The notes under the pieces were generated by a model, which saw only the letters and a program-made list of their open reading frames with translations, searched no databases and was not told the DNA's origin. DNA of 64,000 bases from Streptomyces griseoruber (GTDB lineage: Bacteria > Actinomycetota > Actinomycetes > Streptomycetales > Streptomycetaceae): contig NZ_KQ948783.1 of assembly GCF_001514205.1 (NCBI RefSeq), positions 114,921 to 178,920 of the forward strand, given 5' to 3'. Shown piece by piece: positions 46,472-54,733 of this stretch. Every line of letters starts with the position of its first letter. Position 1 is the first letter of the stretch. Made by a program: the position numbers and the translations under genes.

Positions 46472-48121
46472 TCAGCGCACGAACACCCCTGCCTGGTTCG
46501 CCAGGTCCAGGAAGTACTGCGGCGCCACACCGAGCACCAGGGTGACCGCGACCCCCACGCCGATGGCCGTCATCGTCAGCGGCGACGGCACCGCGACGGT
46601 CGGGCCCTCGGGCTTCGGCTCGCTGAAGAACATCAGCACGATCACCCGGATGTAGAAGAACGCGGCGATCGCCGACGAGATCACACCGACCACGACCAGC
46701 GGCCCGGCCCCACCCTCGGCGGCCGCCTTGAACACGGCGAACTTCCCGGCGAACCCGGAGGTCAGCGGGATACCGGCGAAGGCCAGCAGGAACACCGCGA
46801 ACACGGCCGCGACCAGCGGCGACCGCCGGCCCAGCCCCGCCCACTTGGACAGGTGCGTGGCCTCGCCGCCGGCGTCGCGCACCAGCGTCACCACGGCGAA
46901 CGCGCCGATCGTCACGAAGGAGTACGCGGCCAGGTAGAACAGCACGGACGAGACACCGTCGGGGGTGGTCGCGATGACACCCGCGAGGATGAAGCCGGCG
47001 TGCGCGATGGACGAGTACGCCAGCAGCCGCTTGATGTCGGTCTGGGTGATCGCGACGATCGCGCCGCCCAGCATGGTGATGACCGCGACGCCCCACATGA
47101 CCGGCCGCCAGTCCCAGCGCAGGCCGGGCAGGACGACGTACAGGATCCGCAGCAGCGCGCCGAAGGCGGCCACCTTGGTCGCCGCGGCCATGAAGCCGGT
47201 GACCGGGGTGGGGGCGCCCTGGTAGACGTCCGGCGTCCACATGTGGAACGGCACGGCGCCGACCTTGAACAGCAGGCCCATGACGATCAGCGCGGTGCCG
47301 ATGAGCAGCAGCGCGTCGTTGCCCATGGTGTCGGCGAGCGCCGGGTTCACGTTCTTGACGGTGCCGTCGACGACCTGGGAGATCGTCCCGTACGACACCG
47401 AGCCGGCGTAGCCGTAGAGCAGGGCGATGCCGAAGAGGGTGAACGCGGAGGCGAACGCGCCGAGCAGGAAGTACTTGACCGCGGCCTCCTGCGACATGAG
47501 CCGCTTGCGGCGGGCCAGGGCGCACAGGAGGTAGAGCGGGAGCGAGAAGACTTCCAGGGCGATGAAGAGGGTCAGCAGGTCGTTGGCCGACGGGAAGACC
47601 AGCATGCCGGCGACCGCGAAGAGCAGCAGCGGGAAGACCTCGGTGGTGGTGAAACCGGCCTTGACCGCGGCTTTCTCGCTGTCGCTGCCGGGCACGGAGG
47701 CCGCCTGGGCGGCGAAGGAGTCGACCCGGTTGCCGTGTGCCTCGGGGTCGAGGCGGCGTTCGGCGAAGGTGAACAGGCCGACCAGGGCGGCCAGCAGGAT
47801 CGTGCCCTGGAGGAAGAGGGCCGGTCCGTCGACCGCGATCGCGCCCATGGCGGCGATGCGCGCCTTCGTCGTGCCGTAGCCGTCCGCCGCGAGGGCGACG
47901 ACCGCGGCGAACGCGGCGGCCAGCGCCACGACGGACACGAACAGCTGTGCGTAGTAGCGGTGCTTGCGCGGCACGAAGGCCTCGACGAGCACCCCGACGA
48001 TCGCCGCTCCCACGACGATCAAGGTGGGCGACAATTGCCCGTATTCGATCTTCGGCGCGTCGATCTTGGCGATCGGCTCGGCCGCCGTTGTCCACAGGCT
48101 GTGGACGGCTGATGCGCTCAC
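46472..48121 (-). CDS. nuoN: NADH-quinone oxidoreductase subunit N
   Basis: The protein has 549 residues, GTG start overlapping the nuoM stop. About fourteen helices carry the antiporter core: LFKVGAVPFHMWTPDVYQGA (about 266-285) with the conserved Lys, and RLLAYSSIAHAGFILAGVIA (about 333-352). A hydrophilic loop of about 30 residues (AERRLDPEAHGNRVDSFAAQ and on, near 120-150) is inserted early. It is the last gene of the complete operon and one of three proton channels of complex I. Confidence 0.96.
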   Translation of the reverse strand: MSASAVHSLWTTAAEPIAKIDAPKIEYGQLSPTLIVVGAAIVGVLVEAFVPRKHRYYAQLFVSVVALAAAFAAVVALAADGYGTTKARIAAMGAIAVDGPALFLQGTILLAALVGLFTFAERRLDPEAHGNRVDSFAAQAASVPGSDSEKAAVKAGFTTTEVFPLLLFAVAGMLVFPSANDLLTLFIALEVFSLPLYLLCALARRKRLMSQEAAVKYFLLGAFASAFTLFGIALLYGYAGSVSYGTISQVVDGTVKNVNPALADTMGNDALLLIGTALIVMGLLFKVGAVPFHMWTPDVYQGAPTPVTGFMAAATKVAAFGALLRILYVVLPGLRWDWRPVMWGVAVITMLGGAIVAITQTDIKRLLAYSSIAHAGFILAGVIATTPDGVSSVLFYLAAYSFVTIGAFAVVTLVRDAGGEATHLSKWAGLGRRSPLVAAVFAVFLLAFAGIPLTSGFAGKFAVFKAAAEGGAGPLVVVGVISSAIAAFFYIRVIVLMFFSEPKPEGPTVAVPSPLTMTAIGVGVAVTLVLGVAPQYFLDLANQAGVFVR

Positions 48122-49689
48122 TTGGCCGCCTCCACCTCGGGCCGGGGGTCCTTCTGATGTACGTCGGAGAGGGTCTGCTGGACCGCCGGGTTGACGATGT
48201 CCGTGAGGGGCTTCGGATAGACGCCCAGGAAGATCAGCAGCACGATCAGCGGGGCGACGACCGCGAGCTCACGCGCGCGGAGGTCGGGCATCGCGGAGAC
48301 CTCGGCCTTCACCGGGCCCGTCATCGTCCGCTGGTAGAGGACGAGGGTGTACAGCGCGGCGAGCACGATGCCGAAGGTGGCGATGATGCCGATCGCCGGG
48401 TAGCGCGAGAACGTGCCGACGAGGACCAGGAACTCGCTCACGAACGGCGCCAGCCCGGGCAGCGACAGCGTCGCCAGACCGCCGATCAGGAAGGTGCCGG
48501 CGAGCACCGGGGCGACCTTCTGCACACCGCCGTAGTCCGCGATGAGCCGCGAGCCGCGCCGGGAGATCAGGAAGCCGGCGACCAGCATCAGGGCGGCCGT
48601 CGAGATGCCGTGGTTGACCATGTAGAGCGTGGCGCCTGACTGGCCCTGGCTGGTCATCGCGAAGATGCCCATGATGATGAAGCCGAAGTGCGAGATCGAC
48701 GCGTACGCCACCAGCCGCTTGATGTCGCGCTGACCGACGGCGAGCAGCGCCCCGTAGACGATGCTGATCAGCGCGAGGACGAGGATGGCGGGCGTGGCCC
48801 ACTTGCTGGCCTCCGGGAACAGCTGGAGACAGAAGCGGAGCATCGCGAAGGTGCCCACCTTGTCGACCACCGCGGTGATGAGGACGGCGACGGGGGCGGT
48901 GGACTCCTGCATGGCGTTGGGCAGCCAGGTGTGCAGCGGCCACAGGGGCGCCTTCACCGCGAAGGCGAAGAAGAAGCCGAGGAACAGCCAGCGTTCGGTG
49001 CTGGTCGCCATGTGCAGCGAGCCGTTCGCGCGGGCGTCGGCGATCTCGGTGAGCGAGAAGCTCCCGGCCACCACGTACAGCCCGATCACCGCGGCCAGCA
49101 TGATCAGGCCGCCGACCAGGTTGTAGAGCAGGAACTTCACGGCCGCGTACGACCGTTGCGTGGACGCCGCCTGCTCGCCGTGCTCGTGGGCACGGTCGCC
49201 GAAGCCGCCGATGAGGAAGTACATCGGGATGAGCATGGCTTCGAAGAAGATGTAGAACAGGAAGACGTCGGTGGCCTCGAAGGAGAGGATCACCATCGCC
49301 TCGACGGCCAGCATCAGGGCGAAGAAGCCCTGGGTGGGCCGCCAGCGCTTGCTGCCGGTCTCCAGCGGGTCGGCGTCGTGCCAGCCCGCCAGGATGATGA
49401 AGGGGATCAGCAGCGCGGTGAGCGCGATGAGGGCCACCGCGATGCCGTCCACGCCGAGTTCGTAGCGGACCCCGAAGTCCGCGATCCAGGCGTGGGACTC
49501 GGTGAGCTGGTAGCGGCTGCCGTCCGGGTCGAAGCGCACCAGGACGGCGATCGCCAGGGCGAGGGTGCCGAGGGAGACGAGCAGGGCCAGCGATTTGGCG
49601 GCGTTGCGCCGGGCGGCCGGGACGGCGGCCGTGGCGACCGCCCCGATCGCCGGGAGCGCGGCCGTCGCTGTCAGCAGAGGAAAGGACAT
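48118..49689 (-). CDS. nuoM: NADH-quinone oxidoreductase subunit M
   Basis: The protein has 523 residues. NuoM motifs: FYIFFEAMLIPMYFLIGGFG (about 144-163, with the essential Glu), FAVKAPLWPLHTWLPNAMQE (about 241-260), KRLVAYASISHFGFIIMGIF (about 313-332). A short charged loop (DRAHEHGEQAASTQRS, about 164-180) is inserted after the fifth helix. It pumps protons in the membrane arm. Gene order nuoL-nuoM-nuoN is standard. Confidence 0.96.
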   Translation of the reverse strand: MSFPLLTATAALPAIGAVATAAVPAARRNAAKSLALLVSLGTLALAIAVLVRFDPDGSRYQLTESHAWIADFGVRYELGVDGIAVALIALTALLIPFIILAGWHDADPLETGSKRWRPTQGFFALMLAVEAMVILSFEATDVFLFYIFFEAMLIPMYFLIGGFGDRAHEHGEQAASTQRSYAAVKFLLYNLVGGLIMLAAVIGLYVVAGSFSLTEIADARANGSLHMATSTERWLFLGFFFAFAVKAPLWPLHTWLPNAMQESTAPVAVLITAVVDKVGTFAMLRFCLQLFPEASKWATPAILVLALISIVYGALLAVGQRDIKRLVAYASISHFGFIIMGIFAMTSQGQSGATLYMVNHGISTAALMLVAGFLISRRGSRLIADYGGVQKVAPVLAGTFLIGGLATLSLPGLAPFVSEFLVLVGTFSRYPAIGIIATFGIVLAALYTLVLYQRTMTGPVKAEVSAMPDLRARELAVVAPLIVLLIFLGVYPKPLTDIVNPAVQQTLSDVHQKDPRPEVEAAK

Positions 49690-49694
49690 CGGTA

Positions 49695-51608
49695 TCAGAC
49701 CGCCCTCATCAGCAGGGTCGCGGCGACGAGGAGCGCCGCACCGCCGAACATCGAGACCGCGTACGACCGCGCGAAGCCGTTCTGCAGTCGGCGCAGCCGT
49801 CCGGAGAGGCCGCCGACCGAGGCCGCCGTGCCGTTGACGACTCCGTCGACCAGGGTGTGGTCGACGTACACCAGGGAGCGGGTGAGGTGCTCGCCGCCGC
49901 GGACCAGGACGACGTGGTTGAAGTCGTCCTGCAGCAGGTCGCGGCGGGCGGCCCGGGTGAGCAGCGACCCGCGCGGGGCGACGGCCGGGACCGGGCGGCG
50001 GCCGTACTGGGCGTAGGCGATGGCGACGCCGATGACCAGGCAGACCATGGTCGCGCCGGTGACCGTCGCCACGCTGAGCGGGGAGTCGCCCTCGCTGTGC
50101 CCGGTGACGGGTTCGAGCCAGTGCAGGAAGCGGTCGCCGATGCTGAAGAACCCGCCCGCGAGGACCGACCCGAAGGCCAGCACGATCATCGGGATCGTCA
50201 TGATCTTGGGCGACTCGTGCGGGTGCGGCTCATGGCCGTCCGCGTCGGGCTGCCAGCGCTTCTCGCCGAAGAACGTCATCAGCATCACGCGCGTCATGTA
50301 GTACGCGGTGATGGCCGCGCCCAGCAGCGCGCAGCCGCCGAGGATCCAGCCCTCGGTGCCGCCCTTGGCGAAGGCCGCCTCGATGATCTTGTCCTTGGAG
50401 AAGAAGCCGGACAGACCGGGGAAGCCGATGATGGCGAGGTAGCCGAGGCCGAAGGTGATGAAGGTGACCGGCATGTACGTCCGCAGGCCGCCGTACTTGC
50501 GCATGTCGACCTCGTCGTTCATGCCGTGCATCACGGAGCCGGCGCCGAGGAACAGCCCGGCCTTGAAGAAGCCGTGCGTCACCAGGTGCATGATCGCGAA
50601 GACGTAGCCGATCGGGCCGAGGCCCGCGGCCAGCACCATGTAGCCGATCTGCGACATGGTCGAGCCGGCCAGCGCCTTCTTGATGTCGTCCTTCGCGCAA
50701 CCGACGATCGCACCGAACAGGAGCGTGACCGCTCCGACGACGGTGACGACGAGCTGGGCGTCGGGCGCGCCGTTGAAGACGGCCGCGGAGCGGACGATCA
50801 GATAGACGCCCGCGGTCACCATCGTCGCCGCGTGGATGAGGGCGGAGACCGGGGTCGGGCCCTCCATGGCGTCCCCGAGCCAGGACTGCAGCGGCACCTG
50901 GGCGGACTTGCCGCAGGCCGCGAGGAGCAGCATCAGGGCGATGGCGGTCAGCCTGCCCTCGCTCGCGTCGCCCGCGATGCCCGGCTCCTGCTCGCTGCCG
51001 AGCAGCGGGCCGAAGGCGAAGGTCCCGAAGGTGGTGAACATCAGCATGATGGCGATCGACAGGCCCATGTCGCCGACACGGTTGACCAGGAAGGCCTTCT
51101 TCGCCGCGGTGGCCGCGCTGGGCTTGTGCTGCCAGAAGCCGATGAGCAGGTAGGAGGCGAGACCGACGCCCTCCCAGCCGACGTACAGCAGCAGGTAGTT
51201 GTCGGCGAGGACGAGCAGCAGCATCGCCGCGAGGAACAGGTTGAGGTAGCCGAAGAAGCGGCGGCGCCGCTCGTCGTGCTCCATGTACCCGACCGAGTAC
51301 AGGTGGATCAGCGAGCCGACGCCCGTGATCAGCAGCACGAACGTCATCGACAGCTGGTCGAGGCGGAAGGCCACGTCCGCCTGGAAGCCCTCGACCGGGA
51401 TCCAGGTGAACAGGTGCTGGGTGAGCGTCCGGTCGTCGGCGCTCCTGCTGAGCAGGTCGCCGAAGAGGACGAGGCCGAACACGAAGGAGGCGGCCGCGAG
51501 GAGCGTGCCGATCCAGTGGCCGACGGCGTCGAGCCGGCGGCCGCCGACCAGGAGGACGGCCGCTCCGAGCAGGGGCGCCGCGATCAGCAGCGCGATCAGG
51601 TTCTCCAC
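49695..51608 (-). CDS. nuoL: NADH-quinone oxidoreductase subunit L
   Basis: The protein has 637 residues, GTG start. Family motifs: LLLYVGWEGVGLASYLLIGF (about 139-158), AACGKSAQVPLQSWLGDAME (about 231-250, with the channel Lys) and KKALAGSTMSQIGYMVLAAG (about 306-325). A hydrophilic segment with GHEPHPHESPK lies near 455-465 and the C-terminal long lateral helix and anchor helix follow. It is the most distal proton pump. It lies 5 bp from nuoM and 15 bp from nuoK. Confidence 0.96.
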   Translation of the reverse strand: MENLIALLIAAPLLGAAVLLVGGRRLDAVGHWIGTLLAAASFVFGLVLFGDLLSRSADDRTLTQHLFTWIPVEGFQADVAFRLDQLSMTFVLLITGVGSLIHLYSVGYMEHDERRRRFFGYLNLFLAAMLLLVLADNYLLLYVGWEGVGLASYLLIGFWQHKPSAATAAKKAFLVNRVGDMGLSIAIMLMFTTFGTFAFGPLLGSEQEPGIAGDASEGRLTAIALMLLLAACGKSAQVPLQSWLGDAMEGPTPVSALIHAATMVTAGVYLIVRSAAVFNGAPDAQLVVTVVGAVTLLFGAIVGCAKDDIKKALAGSTMSQIGYMVLAAGLGPIGYVFAIMHLVTHGFFKAGLFLGAGSVMHGMNDEVDMRKYGGLRTYMPVTFITFGLGYLAIIGFPGLSGFFSKDKIIEAAFAKGGTEGWILGGCALLGAAITAYYMTRVMLMTFFGEKRWQPDADGHEPHPHESPKIMTIPMIVLAFGSVLAGGFFSIGDRFLHWLEPVTGHSEGDSPLSVATVTGATMVCLVIGVAIAYAQYGRRPVPAVAPRGSLLTRAARRDLLQDDFNHVVLVRGGEHLTRSLVYVDHTLVDGVVNGTAASVGGLSGRLRRLQNGFARSYAVSMFGGAALLVAATLLMRAV

Positions 51609-51623
51609 GATTCTTCCGACCCC

Positions 51624-51923
51624 TTACAGCTTCATCAGGCTGGCGTCGTCGACCGAGGCCGAGTGGCGGGAACGGAACAGCGACACGATGATCGCGAGTC
51701 CCACCACGACCTCCGCTGCGGCGACGACCATCGTGAAGAAGGCGATGATCTGGCCGTCGAGGTTGCCGTGCATCCGGGAGAAGGTGACGAACGCGAGGTT
51801 GCAGGCGTTGAGCATCAGCTCGATGCACATGAACACGACGATCGCGTTGCGCCTGATCAGCACGCCGGTCGCGCCGATCGTGAACAACAGGGCGGCGAGG
51901 TAGAGGTAGTTGACGGGGTTCAC
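51624..51923 (-). CDS. nuoK: NADH-quinone oxidoreductase subunit K
   Basis: The 99-residue protein has the exact family length. Three helices contain GVLIRRNAIVVFMCIELMLNACNL (family position around the membrane Glu, about 20-43; only VFMCIELML is diagnostic) and the AAAEVVVGLAIIVSLF segment with the second Glu. GTG start overlaps the nuoJ stop by four bases. Confidence 0.95.
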   Translation of the reverse strand: MNPVNYLYLAALLFTIGATGVLIRRNAIVVFMCIELMLNACNLAFVTFSRMHGNLDGQIIAFFTMVVAAAEVVVGLAIIVSLFRSRHSASVDDASLMKL

Positions 51924-52771
51924 TTCGACGCCTCCTCGGTCCGCCGGGAGTTCCGCTCGAGGTGCGGCGGCTCGCTCCCGCCGCGCTCCAGGCGGTCCTC
52001 GGAACGCTGTTCCAGCGCCTTGAGGTCGCTCAGCGCCTGGGTGGACACATCACGGATCTGGCCGCGTTCCCGCAGGGTGCTGCTGACCGTGAGCTCCGAC
52101 GGGGTGCCGTCGGGCAGCAGGCCGGCGACGTCCACGGCGTTGTGCCGGGCGTACACGCCGGGGGCGGGCAGCGGCGGGACGTGCTTGCCGTCGCGGACGC
52201 GCTGTTCGGCCAGCTCGCGCTGGGTCTTCGCGCGCTCGGTGCGCTCGCGGTGGGTGAGCACCATGGCGCCGACGGCGGCCGTGATCAGCAGGGCGCCGGT
52301 GATCTCGAAGGCGAAGACGTACTTGGTGAAGATGAGGGCGGCGAGGCCCTCCACATTGCCGTTCGCGTTGGCCTGGGAGAGGCCGGTGAACTCCGTCAGG
52401 GAGGCATTGCCGATCCCGGCGATCAGCAGGACGCCGAAGCCGAGGCCGCACACCAGGGCCAGCCAGCGCTGGCCCTTGATGGTCTCCTTCAGGGAGTCCG
52501 CCGCGGTGACGCCGACGAGCATCACCACGAACAGGAACAGCATCATGATCGCGCCGGTGTAGACGACGATCTGCACGATGCCCAGGAAGTAGGCGCCGTT
52601 GGCGAGGTAGAACACCGCGAGGACGATCATGGTGCCGGCGAGGCAGAGCGCGCTGTGGACGGCCTTCCTCATGAAGACGGTGCACAGGGCGCCGATCACG
52701 GCGACGGTGCCGAGCACCCAGAACTGGAAGGCCTCGCCGGTGGAGGTGGAGTAGGCCGCGAGCTGGTTCAT
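51920..52771 (-). CDS. nuoJ: NADH-quinone oxidoreductase subunit J
   Basis: The protein has 283 residues from the ATG at 52771, longer than most NuoJ because of a hydrophilic C-terminal region of about 100 residues (from VLTHRERTERAKTQRELAEQ). Five helices in the first 190 residues include AYFLGIVQIVVYTGAIMMLF. The open frame upstream to 53188 is nuoI in another frame. The start overlaps the nuoI stop. Confidence 0.94.
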   Translation of the reverse strand: MNQLAAYSTSTGEAFQFWVLGTVAVIGALCTVFMRKAVHSALCLAGTMIVLAVFYLANGAYFLGIVQIVVYTGAIMMLFLFVVMLVGVTAADSLKETIKGQRWLALVCGLGFGVLLIAGIGNASLTEFTGLSQANANGNVEGLAALIFTKYVFAFEITGALLITAAVGAMVLTHRERTERAKTQRELAEQRVRDGKHVPPLPAPGVYARHNAVDVAGLLPDGTPSELTVSSTLRERGQIRDVSTQALSDLKALEQRSEDRLERGGSEPPHLERNSRRTEEASK

Positions 52772-53379
52772 GCCTCCACCTCCTCCGGTGAGGGCTCCTC
52801 GCCCTGGGAGACGGCCACCTGGCGCTCCGTACCGGGCGCGGCCTCGGTCACCAGGCCCCGGTAGTAGTCCTGCTCGTCGGTCCCCGGGTAGATCGCGTGC
52901 GGGGTGTCGACCATGCCGTCCTCGAGGCCGGCCAGCAGCTGCTCCTTGGTGTAGATCAGGTTGGCGCGGCTGGAGTCGGCGAGCTCGAACTCGTTCGTCA
53001 TCGTGAGCGCGCGGGTGGGGCAGGCCTCGATGCACAGGCCGCACAGGATGCAGCGGGCGTAGTTGATCTGGTACACGCGCCCGTACCGCTCGCCCGGCGA
53101 GTAGCGCTCCTCGTCGGTGTTGTCCGCGCCCTCGACGTAGATCGCGTCGGCGGGACAGGCCCAGGCGCACAGCTCGCAGCCGACGCACTTCTCCAGGCCG
53201 TCCGGATGGCGGTTGAGCTGGTGCCGTCCGTGGAACCGCGGGGCCGTGGTCTTCTTCTGCTCCGGGTACTGCTCGGTCAGCCGCTTCTTGAACATGGCCT
53301 TGAAGGTCACGCCGAAGCCGGCCACGGGGTTCTGGAAGCCGGGGTTCGTCTGCCCGGTCTCCTTCGGCTCCTCAGCCAT
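52768..53379 (-). CDS. nuoI: NADH-quinone oxidoreductase subunit I
   Basis: The protein has 203 residues from the ATG at 53379, which overlaps the nuoH 3' end by 8 bp. Two 4Fe-4S motifs are intact: CVGCELCAWACP (about 65-76) and CILCGLCIEACP (about 109-120), clusters N6a and N6b. The tail is acidic. It links NuoG to NuoB in the electron path. Confidence 0.95.
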   Translation of the reverse strand: MAEEPKETGQTNPGFQNPVAGFGVTFKAMFKKRLTEQYPEQKKTTAPRFHGRHQLNRHPDGLEKCVGCELCAWACPADAIYVEGADNTDEERYSPGERYGRVYQINYARCILCGLCIEACPTRALTMTNEFELADSSRANLIYTKEQLLAGLEDGMVDTPHAIYPGTDEQDYYRGLVTEAAPGTERQVAVSQGEEPSPEEVEA

Positions 53380-54733
53380 CGGACGCCTCCTTTCCATCCA
53401 GCGATCCGTCACTGACAGTGTCCGACCCGCCACTGACAATCAGCTCCCGCTCCCGGCGCGGACGGCGCCTGGGCACCGCGGGAAGCTCCTGTCCGGGCAG
53501 CGGCGGTACGGGGAATCCGCCCGCCATCGGGTCGAAGCCGGCGGGCTCGGCGGGAGCCTGGGCCGCCTTCGCGCCGCCGCGGAACATGTCCACGACGAAG
53601 GAGAGCAGCAGCAGGGCCAGCACACCCCCGCCGACGTAGAGGGCGATCTGGGCGAAGTCGTAGTTCTCGTTGCGCAGGGTCCGTACGGTCGCGACGAGCA
53701 TCAGCCAGGTCACGGACACCGGGATGAGGACCTTCCAGCCGAGCTTCATCAGCTGGTCGTAGCGCACGCGCGGGAGCGTGCCGCGCAGCCAGATGAAGAA
53801 GAACAGCAGCAGCTGGACCTTGACGACGAACCAGAGCATCGGCCACCAGCCGTGGTTCGCGCCCTCCCAGAAGCCGCTGATCGGCCAGGGGGCCCGCCAG
53901 CCGCCCAGGAAGAGCGTGGTGGCCACGGCCGAGACGGTCACCATGTTGACGTACTCGGCGAGCATGAACATCGCGAACTTGATCGACGAGTACTCGGTGT
54001 TGAAGCCGCCGACCAGGTCGCCCTCGGACTCCGGCATGTCGAAGGGGGCGCGGTTCGTCTCGCCGACCATGGTGACGATGTAGAGGATGAACGACACCGG
54101 CAGCAGCAGGATGTACCAGCGGTCCGTCTGCTGCTCGACGATCGTCGACGTCGACATCGACCCGGAGTAGAGGAACACCGAGGCGAACGCGGCGCCCATG
54201 GCGATCTCGTACGAGATCATCTGCGCGCACGAACGCAGGCCGCCCAGGAGCGGATAGGTGGATCCGGAACTCCAGCCCGCCAGGACGATGCCGTAGATGC
54301 CGACCGAGGCGACCGCGAGGATGTACAGCATCGCGATCGGCAGGTCGGTGAGCTGCATCGTGGTGCGCTGGCCGAAGATCGAGATCTCGTTGTCGGCGGG
54401 GCCGAAGGGGATCACCGCGATCGCCATGAAGGCCGGGATGGCCGCGACGATCGGCGCGAGGACGTAGACCACCTTGTCGGCGCGCTTGACGATGAGGTCT
54501 TCCTTCAGCATCAGCTTGATGCCGTCGGCCAGCGACTGGAGCATGCCCCAGGGGCCGTGCCGGTTGGGGCCGATGCGCAGCTGCATCCAGGCGACGACCT
54601 TGCGCTCCCAGACGATGGAGAACAGCACCGTCACCATCAGGAAGGCGAAGCAGAACACCGCCTTGACGACGACCAGCCACCAGGGGTCGCGGCCGAACAT
54701 CGAGAGGTCTTCAGCGGCGAAGTACGGGCTCAT
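53372..54733 (-). CDS. nuoH: NADH-quinone oxidoreductase subunit H
   Basis: The protein has 453 residues, about 100 more than typical because of a Pro/Gly-rich, basic C-terminal tail beyond the last helix (from about 390; AKAAQAPAEPAGFDP and PRRRPRRERE). Family loops: ERKVVAWMQLRIGPNRHGPW (about 43-62) and GETNRAPFDMPESEGDLVGG (about 238-257), which line the quinone entry. ATG overlaps the nuoG stop (ATGA). Confidence 0.95.
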   Translation of the reverse strand: MSPYFAAEDLSMFGRDPWWLVVVKAVFCFAFLMVTVLFSIVWERKVVAWMQLRIGPNRHGPWGMLQSLADGIKLMLKEDLIVKRADKVVYVLAPIVAAIPAFMAIAVIPFGPADNEISIFGQRTTMQLTDLPIAMLYILAVASVGIYGIVLAGWSSGSTYPLLGGLRSCAQMISYEIAMGAAFASVFLYSGSMSTSTIVEQQTDRWYILLLPVSFILYIVTMVGETNRAPFDMPESEGDLVGGFNTEYSSIKFAMFMLAEYVNMVTVSAVATTLFLGGWRAPWPISGFWEGANHGWWPMLWFVVKVQLLLFFFIWLRGTLPRVRYDQLMKLGWKVLIPVSVTWLMLVATVRTLRNENYDFAQIALYVGGGVLALLLLSFVVDMFRGGAKAAQAPAEPAGFDPMAGGFPVPPLPGQELPAVPRRRPRRERELIVSGGSDTVSDGSLDGKEASDG